Source: JAGLYZ01 sp049642725 (GTDB lineage: Bacteria; Patescibacteriota; Minisyncoccia; Minisyncoccales; JAGMDC01). From it: a stretch of DNA of 47,507 bases. This document shows, piece by piece, positions 38,766 to 46,565 of this stretch (its first letter is position 1; each line of letters opens with the position of its first letter). The translations under genes were made by a program, and so were the position numbers. The stretch lies in NCBI GenBank assembly GCA_049642725.1, contig JBARPC010000005.1, positions 1 through 47,507 of the forward strand, in the 5' to 3' direction. The notes below the pieces were generated by a model. That model saw only the letters and a list, made by a program, of their open reading frames with translations. It had not been told where the DNA came from and did no database searches.

Positions 38766-39803
38766 ATGACAGAAGAAGGAAAATATATCTACTCCATAAT
38801 TAAAGAGAACAATGACCGAAGGTTTGATTGTATTGGGATAAATAATCGAGAGGTAAACATTGTTCACTACAAAGACATAGCAGCAGTGGTCTCAAGCAGT
38901 CCAATTATTAACTTTGATCGTTTAAACAAGAAAGAACTAACAAACCATGTTGCTACCCACCAAAGAGTAAATGAAGCAGTGATGAAAGAGTATGATGTTG
39001 TGCCTATGGCATTCGGAATTATTGCTCCCAGCGTCAATGAAGTGATGCGTATTTTAGAAAAAGCCTATCTTCAATTCAAAACAGCCTTTAAAAATATAAC
39101 CGGTAAAGCAGAATTTGCGGTTCAAGTATGGTGGAATCCAAAAAAACTTCTTGAAGAATTAGCTAACACCAATCCAGAAATCCGGAAATTAAAACAAACG
39201 GTGGTTTTGAAAGGAAGTATTTTAGGAATGCCAATGAAGTTGAAATTAGGAAAGTTAATACAAAAAGAAGCAGAAATTCAAAGACAAACTTTTATTAATG
39301 ATATTCATAAATCCCTAAGAAACTTATCCCTTGCTTCCACATCGAATAAATTAATTGATGATGAGATGATAGCCAACCTCTCTTTCTTAATAGAAAAAGC
39401 TAAAGAACTCGAGCTTGATAGAAAGATGCAAGAACTCGGAAAAAAATATGAGGGGAAATTAAAATTTAAATATATTGGGCCGATGCCTCCTTACAGTTTT
39501 GTAAGAATAAATTTAAACTTAGGCAATTTTGAAGTAGTTAATAGGGCAAGAAAACTTTTAGGATTAGAAGAAATAGCCACTCTTGATGAAATTAAAAAGG
39601 CTTATTATGTCCTTGCCCATCAATATCATCCGGATAAACATCAGGGTGACCCCCAAAAAGAAGAACAAATGAAAAAAATAGCCCAAGCCCATAGTATTTT
39701 GGAGAATTACTGCCAGAGTTATGATGATTTTGAAGGAAAAACCGAAGACCAAAAATATTCTTTTAAAGAAGGAGATGTTAAGGCCGCAATATTGATTCGT
39801 TAA
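38766..39803 (+). CDS. gvpF: GvpF/L protein fused to a C-terminal J domain
   Basis: 345 residues from ATG 38766 (a TTG at 38742 is less likely). Residues about 1-255 are GvpL/F: KYIYSIIKENN, THQRVNEAVMKEYDVVPMAFGII, and the end GPMPPYSFVRINLNL. From about 263: LGLEEIATLDEIKKAYYVLAHQYHPDKHQGDPQKEEQMKKIAQAH is a J domain with the HPD tripeptide that activates Hsp70. GvpF contacts GvpA during nucleation; fusing it to a J domain would recruit DnaK to nascent vesicles. Confidence 0.92.
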   Translation: MTEEGKYIYSIIKENNDRRFDCIGINNREVNIVHYKDIAAVVSSSPIINFDRLNKKELTNHVATHQRVNEAVMKEYDVVPMAFGIIAPSVNEVMRILEKAYLQFKTAFKNITGKAEFAVQVWWNPKKLLEELANTNPEIRKLKQTVVLKGSILGMPMKLKLGKLIQKEAEIQRQTFINDIHKSLRNLSLASTSNKLIDDEMIANLSFLIEKAKELELDRKMQELGKKYEGKLKFKYIGPMPPYSFVRINLNLGNFEVVNRARKLLGLEEIATLDEIKKAYYVLAHQYHPDKHQGDPQKEEQMKKIAQAHSILENYCQSYDDFEGKTEDQKYSFKEGDVKAAILIR

Positions 39804-39810
39804 TAACTCC

Positions 39811-39838
39811 CTTTTAATGAGGGGGGCATTAAAGGTCG
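39811..39838 (+). promoter_or_regulatory. Intergenic hairpin overlapping AAAGGTCG
   Basis: TTTAATG (39813-39819) pairs with CATTAAA (39827-39833); the 3' arm runs into AAAGGTCGAA (39831-39840). Forming the hairpin would hide part of the motif. Confidence 0.55.
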
Positions 39839-39877
39839 AAGCATAAAATAAAAACCAAAATTAAAAAACAAAAAACT

Positions 39878-40216
39878 ATGTCAGAAATTATTACTTTATT
39901 CCAAACTCTGTATATTCAAGTTATTACGCTAATGATACTGATTGATATCCTTTTGGGAATTACTGCCGCGGTTGTCAAAAAAGATTTTCTTTTTGCGAAG
40001 TTAGCTGATTTTATGAAAGGCCCGGTAATAGCCTATATTTTAGGTTTTGCTGTTTTAGGAATGGTGGCTCCAGTATTGCCAATGATAGGCACTATTGCCT
40101 TGGGACCATTAGTTCTTAAGTTTGCCTTTGTTTTGATTGTCTTGACTTTATTGGCTTCCATTTTTAGGAATTTAAAGAAACTGGGATTACCGTTGCCAGG
40201 AATTCTGGAAAAATAA
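39878..40216 (+). CDS. Holin-like small membrane protein
   Basis: 112 residues with three to four hydrophobic helices. The first part, QVITLMILIDILLGITAAVVKKDFLFAKLADFMKGPVIAYIL, shows the D-x-x-x-G-I-x-A-A-x-x-K-x-x-F-x-x-x-K-L-x-D pattern of the phage holin 4/TcdE-like family. Family members make membrane pores or take part in export. In this cluster it could be a membrane anchor or a gas- or ion-related factor; no function is proven. Confidence 0.6.
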   Translation: MSEIITLFQTLYIQVITLMILIDILLGITAAVVKKDFLFAKLADFMKGPVIAYILGFAVLGMVAPVLPMIGTIALGPLVLKFAFVLIVLTLLASIFRNLKKLGLPLPGILEK

Positions 40217-40220
40217 GTAT

Positions 40221-40258
40221 TGGACGTGTGGCGTCCGAATTGGACGTCGCACGTCCAT
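40221..40258 (+). repeat. Strong hairpin before the second gvpF/L gene
   Basis: TGGACGTGTGGCGTCC and GGACGTCGCACGTCCA pair at 14 of 16 positions (two wobble-type differences) around GAATT. It ends 6 bp before the ATG at 40265 and excludes the TTG at 40220 as a sensible start. Confidence 0.75.
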
Positions 40259-40264
40259 AAGATT

Positions 40265-41029
40265 ATGATCGAAGCTCAAGGAAAATATCTTTATTGCGTT
40301 ATTAAAGAAAAGAGTCCTAAGAAATTTAATATTTTGGGGCAGGAGGGAAAAGAAGTTTATACAATTAATGAAAGGGATTTGGCAATTGCGGTGAGCGATA
40401 CATTAAAAACAGAATATTCGTTTATCAAAGAACACTTGACAGGGCATCAAAGAGTTATTGAAGAGGTGATGAAGGAAGGATACGATGTTTTACCGGTTCG
40501 TTTTGGAACAATAGCAAAGACAGCCGAAGACGTCAGAGAAAAAATATTAAAATCAAAAAGAAAAGAACTTTTAGAAACATTTCCAAAAGTGGAAGGTAGA
40601 GTAGAATTGGGTTTAAGGGCTTATTGGAAAGATATGCCGGGTATTTTTCAAGAAATAGTTAAAGAAAACCCTGAAATTCAAACAGCAAAAAAAGAAGCTC
40701 AGAAAAACCCATTCCAAATGAAAGTTGCTAGTGTAGGAGAAATAGTCCAAAAAGCGCTTGATGCCAAAAGAGAAAGAGAAGCTGAAAAGATACTTAATCC
40801 TTTAAAGAAATTAGCGGTAGATTTTAAAGAAAGAGAATTTCTGAGATCAAGCGATGTTATGAAAGATTCAATGATTTTAAGCAGTGCTTTTCTGGTATCA
40901 AAAGATAATGAGAAAGAATTTGATAAAAGAGTAGAGTCCTTTACCAAAAAATATGGGGAGAGAATGAAATTTATTTACATGGGTCCTATTCCTCCTTTTA
41001 ATTTCGTAGAATTGGTTTTAAACATATGA
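40265..41029 (+). CDS. gvpL: GvpF/L family gas vesicle protein (second)
   Basis: 254 residues from ATG 40265. GvpL/F signature: KYLYCVIKEKSPKKF, LTGHQRVIEEVMKEGYDVLPVRFGTIA, and the terminal GPIPPFNFVEL. GvpF/L proteins are minor shell-associated proteins needed to start vesicle assembly. Its stop overlaps the next ATG by 4 bp (ATGA), coupling it to the ArsA-like ATPase. Confidence 0.93.
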   Translation: MIEAQGKYLYCVIKEKSPKKFNILGQEGKEVYTINERDLAIAVSDTLKTEYSFIKEHLTGHQRVIEEVMKEGYDVLPVRFGTIAKTAEDVREKILKSKRKELLETFPKVEGRVELGLRAYWKDMPGIFQEIVKENPEIQTAKKEAQKNPFQMKVASVGEIVQKALDAKREREAEKILNPLKKLAVDFKEREFLRSSDVMKDSMILSSAFLVSKDNEKEFDKRVESFTKKYGERMKFIYMGPIPPFNFVELVLNI

Positions 41030-42975
41030 CAAATCAATTCCTCATCAACCCTAAATTGAATTTTATTATTTTTGGAGGAAAGGGCGGCAGCGGAAAAACA
41101 ACTTCAGCCTGCGCGACTGCCCTGCATTTAAGCCAAAAACAGGGAGATAAAAAGATTTTAGTGGTTTCTACTGATCCAGCCCCTTCAGTAGGCGATAGTT
41201 TCGATGTAGAAGTCGGCAATAAAATTACTCACATCAAAGACAATGTCTGGGCTCAAGAATTGGATGCCAAAGAATTAATGGAAGATTTTCGGAAAAAAAA
41301 TTTAGAGACCATTAAGACATTAGCAGATAGAGGGACTTATCTTTCAAGAGTTGATATAGAAGAATTTTCTTCTCTTTCTCTGCCGGGAATGGATGAGATG
41401 ATGGCTGTTATAAAAATTGCGAATCTTTTGAAAACTGAAAAATATGACTTAATTATTCTTGATACCGCGCCTACCGGCCATACTAAAGCGCTTCTATCAT
41501 TACCTAAAAAAATGAAAACATGGTTGAGGGTAGCAGATTTAATGCTCGCAAAACATCGATTTATGATGAGGAGAATAAGAGGAAAGTATGTAAAAGATGA
41601 ATGCGATAAATTTTTAGAAGAAAGCAGGGCTGATATAGAAAGAGTAGAGGAACTTTTAAAAAATTCTGAAAATACTGAATTTGTTCCGGTAACTATTCCT
41701 GAACCAATGAGTATATTAGAAACAGAGGATTTGGTTGATGATTTGAAAGAAATGGACATTTCTGTGAAAAGTATAATCTGCAATCGGGTAATGGTTCCAG
41801 ACAAATGTGTATTTTGCAGATTAAGAGTCAAAGAAAAAGAAAAGCACATTAAGTTGATTGAGGAGAAATTTAGCCATTACAATCTTTTTAAAATACCTCT
41901 TTTTCCTTCAGAAGTTAGGGGCAATAGCTCTTTACAAGAATATGGCAGGGTTTTATTTGGCGAAAAGAAATTTGAGATTGCTCTTCCGAGAATTTTACCG
42001 AAATTTCCAGAAATTCCCCAGGGCAGAATGGCTGATTTTCTGAAAAAAGATTTAAATTTTGTTATTTGCGGAGGAAAGGGAGGGGTGGGAAAAACCTCGG
42101 TAGCGGCAGCTACTGCCATATCTTTCGCCAAGAAGTATAAGGATAAAAAAATTCTTATTACCACCACTGATCCGGCTCACGCTTTAAGTAATATCTTTGC
42201 CCAAGAGATTCCTTTCGGAGAAAAAGCAGTTCCAATTCAAGGAATAAAAAATTTAGATGGATTAGAAATAGATGCTCAAAAATTACTTCAAGATTTTAAA
42301 GAAGAATATAAAAAAGATATCCAAGGAGTATTTGAAAAATTTTTTACTGGAGGCGTGGATGTAGCTTTTGACCGAAGAGTAATGGAAGAATTATTGGATT
42401 TTTCTCCGCCAGGATTAGAAGAAATAATGGCTTTGGGAAAAATCACCGATTTGATGAAGGAGGGTAAATATGATATTTATGTTTTAGATTCAGCCGCTTC
42501 TGGACACTTGCTTCGATTTTTAGAACTTCCTGGCTTAATAAGGAAATGGCTTAAAAGCATCTTTAAAATACTTCTTAAATATAAAAATATAACTAGGGCC
42601 GTAGAAATTAAAATTCGACTTCTGGAATTATCTAAAAATATTAGGAAAATTCAAGAAACATTATTTGGATCTAAAAATACGGAGTTTATAATGCTCAGTA
42701 TTGCCGAAGAAATGGGAGTAAGAGAAATGGGGGATTTAGGCAAATGTTTAGAAAAGTTGAATGTCAATTTCAATTATATTGTTATGAATTACATAAATCC
42801 TTCTTCTCGCTCCTGCAGATTCTGTTTAGCCAAAAGAAATAATCAAGAAAAATATATTAAATTAGTAAAGAAAAAATATCCTTCAAAAAAACTGATATTA
42901 ATTCCTTTATTGCCGCATGATATTCGAGGAATAGATTCTTTAAATAAGTTTTCAAAAATAATATACGGCATATAA
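41026..42975 (+). CDS. Tandem ArsA/Get3-like ATPase
   Basis: 649 residues made of two complete ArsA halves. P-loops: GGKGGSGKTT (about 17) and GGKGGVGKTS (about 346), the deviant Walker A of the family. Switch II: LDTAPTGHTK and, in half two, LDSAASGHLL (the usual P-T is A-S). Each half ends with a Cys-x2-Cys (CVFCRL, CRFCLA), as in Get3, whose zinc site joins two subunits. Get3 guards hydrophobic tail-anchored proteins. A Gvp subunit chaperone is a fitting role, but inferred. Confidence 0.9.
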   Translation: MTNQFLINPKLNFIIFGGKGGSGKTTSACATALHLSQKQGDKKILVVSTDPAPSVGDSFDVEVGNKITHIKDNVWAQELDAKELMEDFRKKNLETIKTLADRGTYLSRVDIEEFSSLSLPGMDEMMAVIKIANLLKTEKYDLIILDTAPTGHTKALLSLPKKMKTWLRVADLMLAKHRFMMRRIRGKYVKDECDKFLEESRADIERVEELLKNSENTEFVPVTIPEPMSILETEDLVDDLKEMDISVKSIICNRVMVPDKCVFCRLRVKEKEKHIKLIEEKFSHYNLFKIPLFPSEVRGNSSLQEYGRVLFGEKKFEIALPRILPKFPEIPQGRMADFLKKDLNFVICGGKGGVGKTSVAAATAISFAKKYKDKKILITTTDPAHALSNIFAQEIPFGEKAVPIQGIKNLDGLEIDAQKLLQDFKEEYKKDIQGVFEKFFTGGVDVAFDRRVMEELLDFSPPGLEEIMALGKITDLMKEGKYDIYVLDSAASGHLLRFLELPGLIRKWLKSIFKILLKYKNITRAVEIKIRLLELSKNIRKIQETLFGSKNTEFIMLSIAEEMGVREMGDLGKCLEKLNVNFNYIVMNYINPSSRSCRFCLAKRNNQEKYIKLVKKKYPSKKLILIPLLPHDIRGIDSLNKFSKIIYGI

Positions 42976-42979
42976 TTTT

Positions 42980-43249
42980 ATGGCATTTTTAATAGACGAT
43001 ATATTATTAGCTCCAGTTAAAGGTGTTGTTTGGATAGCTGAAAAAGTCCGGGATATTGCCCTGGAAGAGATAGAAGACACCCCGGAAAAACTTCAAAGAG
43101 AACTCCTTGATTTACAAATGGAATTAGAGGTAGAACAAATTACCGAAAAAGAATATCAAAAAAAAGAGAAAGATATTTTAGAAAGATTAGAATCTTTAAA
43201 AGAAGAAGATAAAAGTAAAAAGGTCGACTCAAGAAAATTAAACAAATAA
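42980..43249 (+). CDS. gvpG: Gas vesicle protein GvpG
   Basis: 89 residues. The start MAFLIDDILLAPVKGVVWIAEKVRDIALEE is the GvpG signature, followed by a helical, Glu/Lys-rich body (TPEKLQRELLDLQMELEVEQITEKEYQKKEKDILERL). GvpG is a minor essential assembly protein, often next to gvpF/L. It follows the ArsA-like gene by 4 bp. Confidence 0.92.
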   Translation: MAFLIDDILLAPVKGVVWIAEKVRDIALEEIEDTPEKLQRELLDLQMELEVEQITEKEYQKKEKDILERLESLKEEDKSKKVDSRKLNK

Positions 43250-43260
43250 CAAAAATTATT

Positions 43261-43530
43261 ATGGAGCCAAAAGAACTTATAGAAAGCGCGAAAAAACAAT
43301 TAGCCGATTTAACTGGTTTTAAAGAACCGGCCGGAATTGGATTTAAAAAAGAAAAAGAAGGGTGGGTAGTAACAGTTGAAATTGTTGAAAAAAAATCTAT
43401 TCCCGAAGGAATGGATATTATAGGAACTTATGAGGTTCAAATAGATGCCAAAGGAGACCTGCTTGGTTATGAAAAAACGGCAATGCGGAAAAAAATGGAT
43501 ACTGGGGCCTTTGAGAAAAAAGAAGAGTAA
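43261..43530 (+). CDS. gvpO: Gas vesicle protein GvpO
   Basis: 89 residues: a helix (ELIESAKKQLADLTG) then the strand-rich GFKKEKEGWVVTVEIVEKKSIPEGMDIIGTYEVQIDAKGDLLGYEKT (in parts), ending in RKKMDTG. The G-W-x-V-x-V-E-I-V-E-x-x-R/K-I-P core is typical of GvpO. GvpO is a soluble minor protein needed for vesicle formation in haloarchaea. It lies directly after gvpG. Confidence 0.9.
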   Translation: MEPKELIESAKKQLADLTGFKEPAGIGFKKEKEGWVVTVEIVEKKSIPEGMDIIGTYEVQIDAKGDLLGYEKTAMRKKMDTGAFEKKEE

Positions 43531-43549
43531 AGGTTAATTGTTCAATTTT

Positions 43550-44344
43550 ATGGATAAGGGATTATATCTTTATTGTATTAGACGGAAAAATGACTCTAAA
43601 TTTTCTGGAAAAGGAATTGGAGGAGAGGAGGTTTATGCTATTCCTTATCAGGATTTAGAGGCAGTAGTGAGTGAAGTTTCTTTAGAAGAATTTGGTTCGG
43701 AAGAAATTCAGAGGAAAGCCCAAGAAGATCTCAAATGGATTAAAGAAAAAGCTCAACTTCACGAGCAAGCCGTTGAAGAAGCTATGAAAAGAGGTGATGG
43801 AGTTTTGAGTATAATTCCAATGAAATTTGGTACCATTTTTAAGACCAAAGAAAAACTAGAAGAAACCTTAAAAAAGCATTACAGACAATTTCGGGAAAGT
43901 TTAGAAAGATTGAAAGGAAAGCAAGAATGGGCAGTAAAAGTATATTTAAATCGCAAAGCCTTCGAAGAGGAAGTAAAAAAAGTTAGCAAGGTAGTGCAGG
44001 AAAAGGAAAAAGAAATAGCCCAACTTCCTGAAGGGATTGCCTATTTTATGCAAAAGCAAATAGATGAAGCCGTTTCAAAAGAAGCAGATAAGGCCATTGA
44101 AAATTATACTGAGATTTTTTTTGAAACTCTTAAAAAATATGCAGAGGCAGAGACTAAAGGAAAAATTTTAGAAAAAGAATTGACCGGAAAGTCCTTGTCC
44201 ATGGTTTTAAATGCTATTTTTCTTGTTTCCGAAGAGAAATTAGAAGATTTTATAAAAGAAATTGATAAATTAAATAAAGATTATAAACCCAAAGGTTTTA
44301 ATTTTGAATACGCTGGCCCCTGGCCGCCGTATAACTTCATTTAA
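43550..44344 (+). CDS. GvpF/L family gas vesicle protein (third)
   Basis: 264 residues from ATG 43550. GLYLYCIRRKNDSKF, then LHEQAVEEAMKRGDGVLSIIPMKFGTIFKTKE and the terminal GPWPPYNFI are the family's marks. A long central helix (about 130-200) is richer in Glu/Lys than in the other two copies. Three divergent GvpF/L proteins in one cluster match the known need for several paralogues in assembly. Confidence 0.93.
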   Translation: MDKGLYLYCIRRKNDSKFSGKGIGGEEVYAIPYQDLEAVVSEVSLEEFGSEEIQRKAQEDLKWIKEKAQLHEQAVEEAMKRGDGVLSIIPMKFGTIFKTKEKLEETLKKHYRQFRESLERLKGKQEWAVKVYLNRKAFEEEVKKVSKVVQEKEKEIAQLPEGIAYFMQKQIDEAVSKEADKAIENYTEIFFETLKKYAEAETKGKILEKELTGKSLSMVLNAIFLVSEEKLEDFIKEIDKLNKDYKPKGFNFEYAGPWPPYNFI

Positions 44345-44348
44345 AGAT

Positions 44349-44954
44349 ATGAAACATCATTCAATTAAAACTCCAGAGACTGATACAAAAAGCCCCATGG
44401 GAAGAGAGCCGACACTCGAGAAAGTAACCCTCATTGATGCCTTAGACAAGGTTCTTGAAAAAGGAGCAATAATACAGGGAGATGTGGCAATAAGGGTAGC
44501 CGATGTAGACCTTATATATTTAGGATTAAGAGTTCTTTTAACCTCTATTTCCAAAGCTGAAGAAATGTCTGGCAAAAATTGGAGAAGCTTTGGAACCGAT
44601 TATCATCCTAGTCAAGAACCGATTAAAGAAGAGTTGCAATATCTGGCAAAATTAGAACAAGAAATAAGGAAAGCAGAAGCTAATATACCCAAACTTATTG
44701 ATGCTGGAAACCCCAAAAAAGCAGAGCAGGGGATAGCCAAATTAGTCCTAACTCTTGTTGAACTCCTTAGAAGACTAATGGAAAAAGAAGTAGTTCGTCG
44801 AATTTCAAGAGGATCTCTTTCTAATGTAGAAATTCAAAAGCTGGGACTGACCTTTAAAGCCATGGAAAAGAAAATGCAAGAACTAAAAGTAGTTTTTGGG
44901 ATTGAGGATGAGGAGTTAAATCTGGACCTGGGGCCGCTCGGAAATCTAATGTAA
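44349..44954 (+). CDS. GvpJ-GvpK fusion protein
   Basis: 201 residues from ATG 44349. Residues about 22-75 are a GvpA/J/M domain: TLIDALDKVLEKGAIIQGDVAIRVADVDLIYLGLRVLL (in parts). Residues about 125-200 are GvpK: GIAKLVLTLVELLRRLMEKEVVRRI, SLSNVEIQKLGLTFKAMEKKMQEL, and LNLDLGPLGNL at the end. J and K are normally separate minor assembly proteins. The fusion fixes their 1:1 ratio. Confidence 0.88.
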   Translation: MKHHSIKTPETDTKSPMGREPTLEKVTLIDALDKVLEKGAIIQGDVAIRVADVDLIYLGLRVLLTSISKAEEMSGKNWRSFGTDYHPSQEPIKEELQYLAKLEQEIRKAEANIPKLIDAGNPKKAEQGIAKLVLTLVELLRRLMEKEVVRRISRGSLSNVEIQKLGLTFKAMEKKMQELKVVFGIEDEELNLDLGPLGNLM

Positions 44955-44982
44955 TTAAAATAATAAATAATTAATTAAAACT

Positions 44983-45291
44983 ATGGCACAACAAATTGCT
45001 CACGGTATAGAAGCCACAAACTTAGCTGATATTTTGGAACGAGTTTTAGATAAAGGAATTGTTATTGCTGGCGACATTCAGATTAAGCTAGCCGATGTTG
45101 AATTGCTGACCATCAAAATTAGATTATTGATTGCTTCAGTAGATAAAGCCAAAGAAATGGGAATTAATTGGTGGGAGACTGATTCTTATTTGAGTAGCCA
45201 AGCAAGAGAGATAGAGTCAGAAAAGGAAAGAATAAAACTAGAGAAGAAAGTGGAAGAACTCGAGAAAAAGCTGAAACCTAAAGCCGAATAA
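44983..45291 (+). CDS. gvpJ: GvpJ/M-like gas vesicle protein
   Basis: 102 residues. The GvpA-fold core TNLADILERVLDKGIVIAGDIQIKLADVELLTIKIRLLIASVDKA (in parts) is followed by WWETDSYL and a charged coiled-coil tail (ESEKERIKLEKKVEELEKKLK). The tail and the D-V-E-L-L pattern distinguish it from GvpA and place it with the minor proteins GvpJ/GvpM/GvpS, thought to shape tips or nucleate. Confidence 0.9.
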   Translation: MAQQIAHGIEATNLADILERVLDKGIVIAGDIQIKLADVELLTIKIRLLIASVDKAKEMGINWWETDSYLSSQAREIESEKERIKLEKKVEELEKKLKPKAE

Positions 45292-45298
45292 AAACCAA

Positions 45299-45336
45299 GG
45301 TCGAACCCACGCACCAAAATAAATTCGGTGCGGGGT
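45299..45336 (+). promoter_or_regulatory. GGTCGA motif and hairpin after gvpJ
   Basis: AAGGTCGAA precedes the hairpin CGCACC (45310-45315) / GGTGCG (45327-45332), flanked by CCC and GGG. Here the motif comes before the stem, unlike the other sites. Confidence 0.5.
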
Positions 45337-45368
45337 AAATATTTTCAAATAATTAAATTCTATTTATT

Positions 45369-45650
45369 ATGACTACAACTACTTCAGATAAAACTCAGGC
45401 CAAAGCTATAGAAGAATTGCTGGAAATGGCAAAAACCTGGGGAGAAGAACCAGGCAAGATTCAGCATGCTATTGAAACTTATGAGAGGGTAATAGGAATT
45501 GACCCGGAAAGCAAAGAAGCAGAGCGGGCTAGAGAAGCCCTGCTTGAAATAGCCAAAAGGTTTGAAAAGGAAGGAAAAAAATATTCAGCTTATTATCTTT
45601 ATCAAAAAATAGGTTATGGAAGAGAGGGCATGTCTAAAAGACCTGTTTAA
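45369..45650 (+). CDS. TPR-like accessory protein
   Basis: 93 residues in helical pairs: KAIEELLEMAKTWGEEPGKIQHAIETYERVIGIDPESKEAERAREALLEIAKRFEKEGKKYSAYYLYQKIG (in parts). The A-I-E-x-Y-E-R-V-I-x-I-D-P motif is TPR-like, with about two repeats. Likely a protein-protein adaptor of the gas vesicle cluster. Confidence 0.65.
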   Translation: MTTTTSDKTQAKAIEELLEMAKTWGEEPGKIQHAIETYERVIGIDPESKEAERAREALLEIAKRFEKEGKKYSAYYLYQKIGYGREGMSKRPV

Positions 45651-45653
45651 TTA

Positions 45654-45680
45654 GAGCTAAAGTAAAATTTTTTATTTAGC
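45654..45680 (+). terminator. Hairpin after the TPR-like gene
   Basis: AGCTAAA and TTTAGCT form a 7-bp stem; the T-run lies in the loop rather than after the stem. A weak terminator or attenuator at best. Confidence 0.35.
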
Positions 45681-45734
45681 TAGTTATACTACTAAATTTA
45701 TATTAGATTAATTTAACTTTTTTGGTTAAAGAAA

Positions 45735-45950
45735 ATGCCCATCCAAGTAAAAACAATGAGAGATATTTGGGATAAAGGAAAAGAAAAAAAGGAAGTAAAA
45801 AAGTATAAAACTCTTCCGCCAAAGATCGAGAAGTATTACCTTGAGTATTTGGCCAGAAAGAAAGCATTCTTGGAGACAAAAGATGAAATAGTTAAAGCTT
45901 TTTCCGAACACGAAAAGAAGTTAGGAGAGGCTGGATTCTCAAAGATTTAG
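45735..45950 (+). CDS. Small helical protein at the end of the gas vesicle cluster
   Basis: 71 residues, highly charged: MRDIWDKGKEKKEVKKYKTLPPKIEKYYLEYLARKKAFLETKDEIVKAFSEHEKKLG (in parts). No recognisable family. It lies on the same strand and in the same spacing as its neighbours; a gas vesicle accessory role is possible but unproven. Confidence 0.45.
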   Translation: MPIQVKTMRDIWDKGKEKKEVKKYKTLPPKIEKYYLEYLARKKAFLETKDEIVKAFSEHEKKLGEAGFSKI

Positions 45951-45957
45951 TAAACCA

Positions 45958-45980
45958 CGTTAGAGATTCATCTCTAAACG
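45958..45980 (+). promoter_or_regulatory. Hairpin upstream of the 3D-domain gene
   Basis: TAGAGA (45961-45966) and TCTCTA (45971-45976) pair around TTCA, flanked by CGT/ACG. It is followed by GGGGTAAAG, reminiscent of the GGGTAAAGGTC sequence after other hairpins. Confidence 0.4.
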
Positions 45981-45995
45981 GGGTAAAGAAGAAAT

Positions 45996-46565
45996 ATGCC
46001 AAAAGAGAAAAATTTAATTAAAGTAGCTGAGCCCCGGGTTCAAAAAATAAATATTAAAAAAAGACGGAGCAGAAAGAAGCCGGAGATTGAGTTTAAATCA
46101 ATTAGGAAGTTTTTAGTTTCAATTATTATTCTATTGGCTATTCTTTTATTGCTTGAATCAACCCAAATTTTTTTACAATTCAAAAAAACTATTGTTCAGC
46201 GTCCGGTATATATGGCGGAAGGACAACCAATTGATATCGATGCTTATTTGCGCGAGTATTTTGTCAATACAATTCCTAAAAAGATAATGTATGTGACGGT
46301 TACTGCCTATTCAAGTACAAATGGCCAAACTGATGGAACCCCTTACTTAACTGCCATTGGTACTCCAGTTCGCGATGGGATAATAGCCGCAAATTTTTTA
46401 CCAATAGGGACGGTGGTCCGTTTGCCGGATAAATTTGGAGAAAAACTTTTTGTGGTAGAAGATCGAATGCACGAAAAATATGGCCTTCAGATTGATATCT
46501 GGATGTCTGCGCAGGAAGAAGCAAAAAAATTTGGTATTCAATATTTAAAAATGGAGATTTTTTAA
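45996..46565 (+). CDS. Membrane-anchored 3D-domain protein (cell wall)
   Basis: 189 residues. A basic N-terminus (KRRSRKKPE) is followed by a transmembrane anchor (about 38-58, FLVSIIILLAILLLLES) and a 3D domain (about 97-189). This domain shows VTAYSSTNGQTDGTPYLTAIGTPVRDGIIAANFLPIGT, and EDRMHEKYGLQIDIWM supplies conserved aspartates. Such double-psi-barrel domains occur in lytic transglycosylase/MltA-like and Rpf-type proteins acting on peptidoglycan. It probably belongs to the envelope rather than the gas vesicle system. Confidence 0.8.
   Translation: MPKEKNLIKVAEPRVQKINIKKRRSRKKPEIEFKSIRKFLVSIIILLAILLLLESTQIFLQFKKTIVQRPVYMAEGQPIDIDAYLREYFVNTIPKKIMYVTVTAYSSTNGQTDGTPYLTAIGTPVRDGIIAANFLPIGTVVRLPDKFGEKLFVVEDRMHEKYGLQIDIWMSAQEEAKKFGIQYLKMEIF

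Noticed and set aside
41337..41849. 170-codon minus-strand frame opposite the ArsA-like gene
   Set aside because: Antisense shadow of a clear ATPase.
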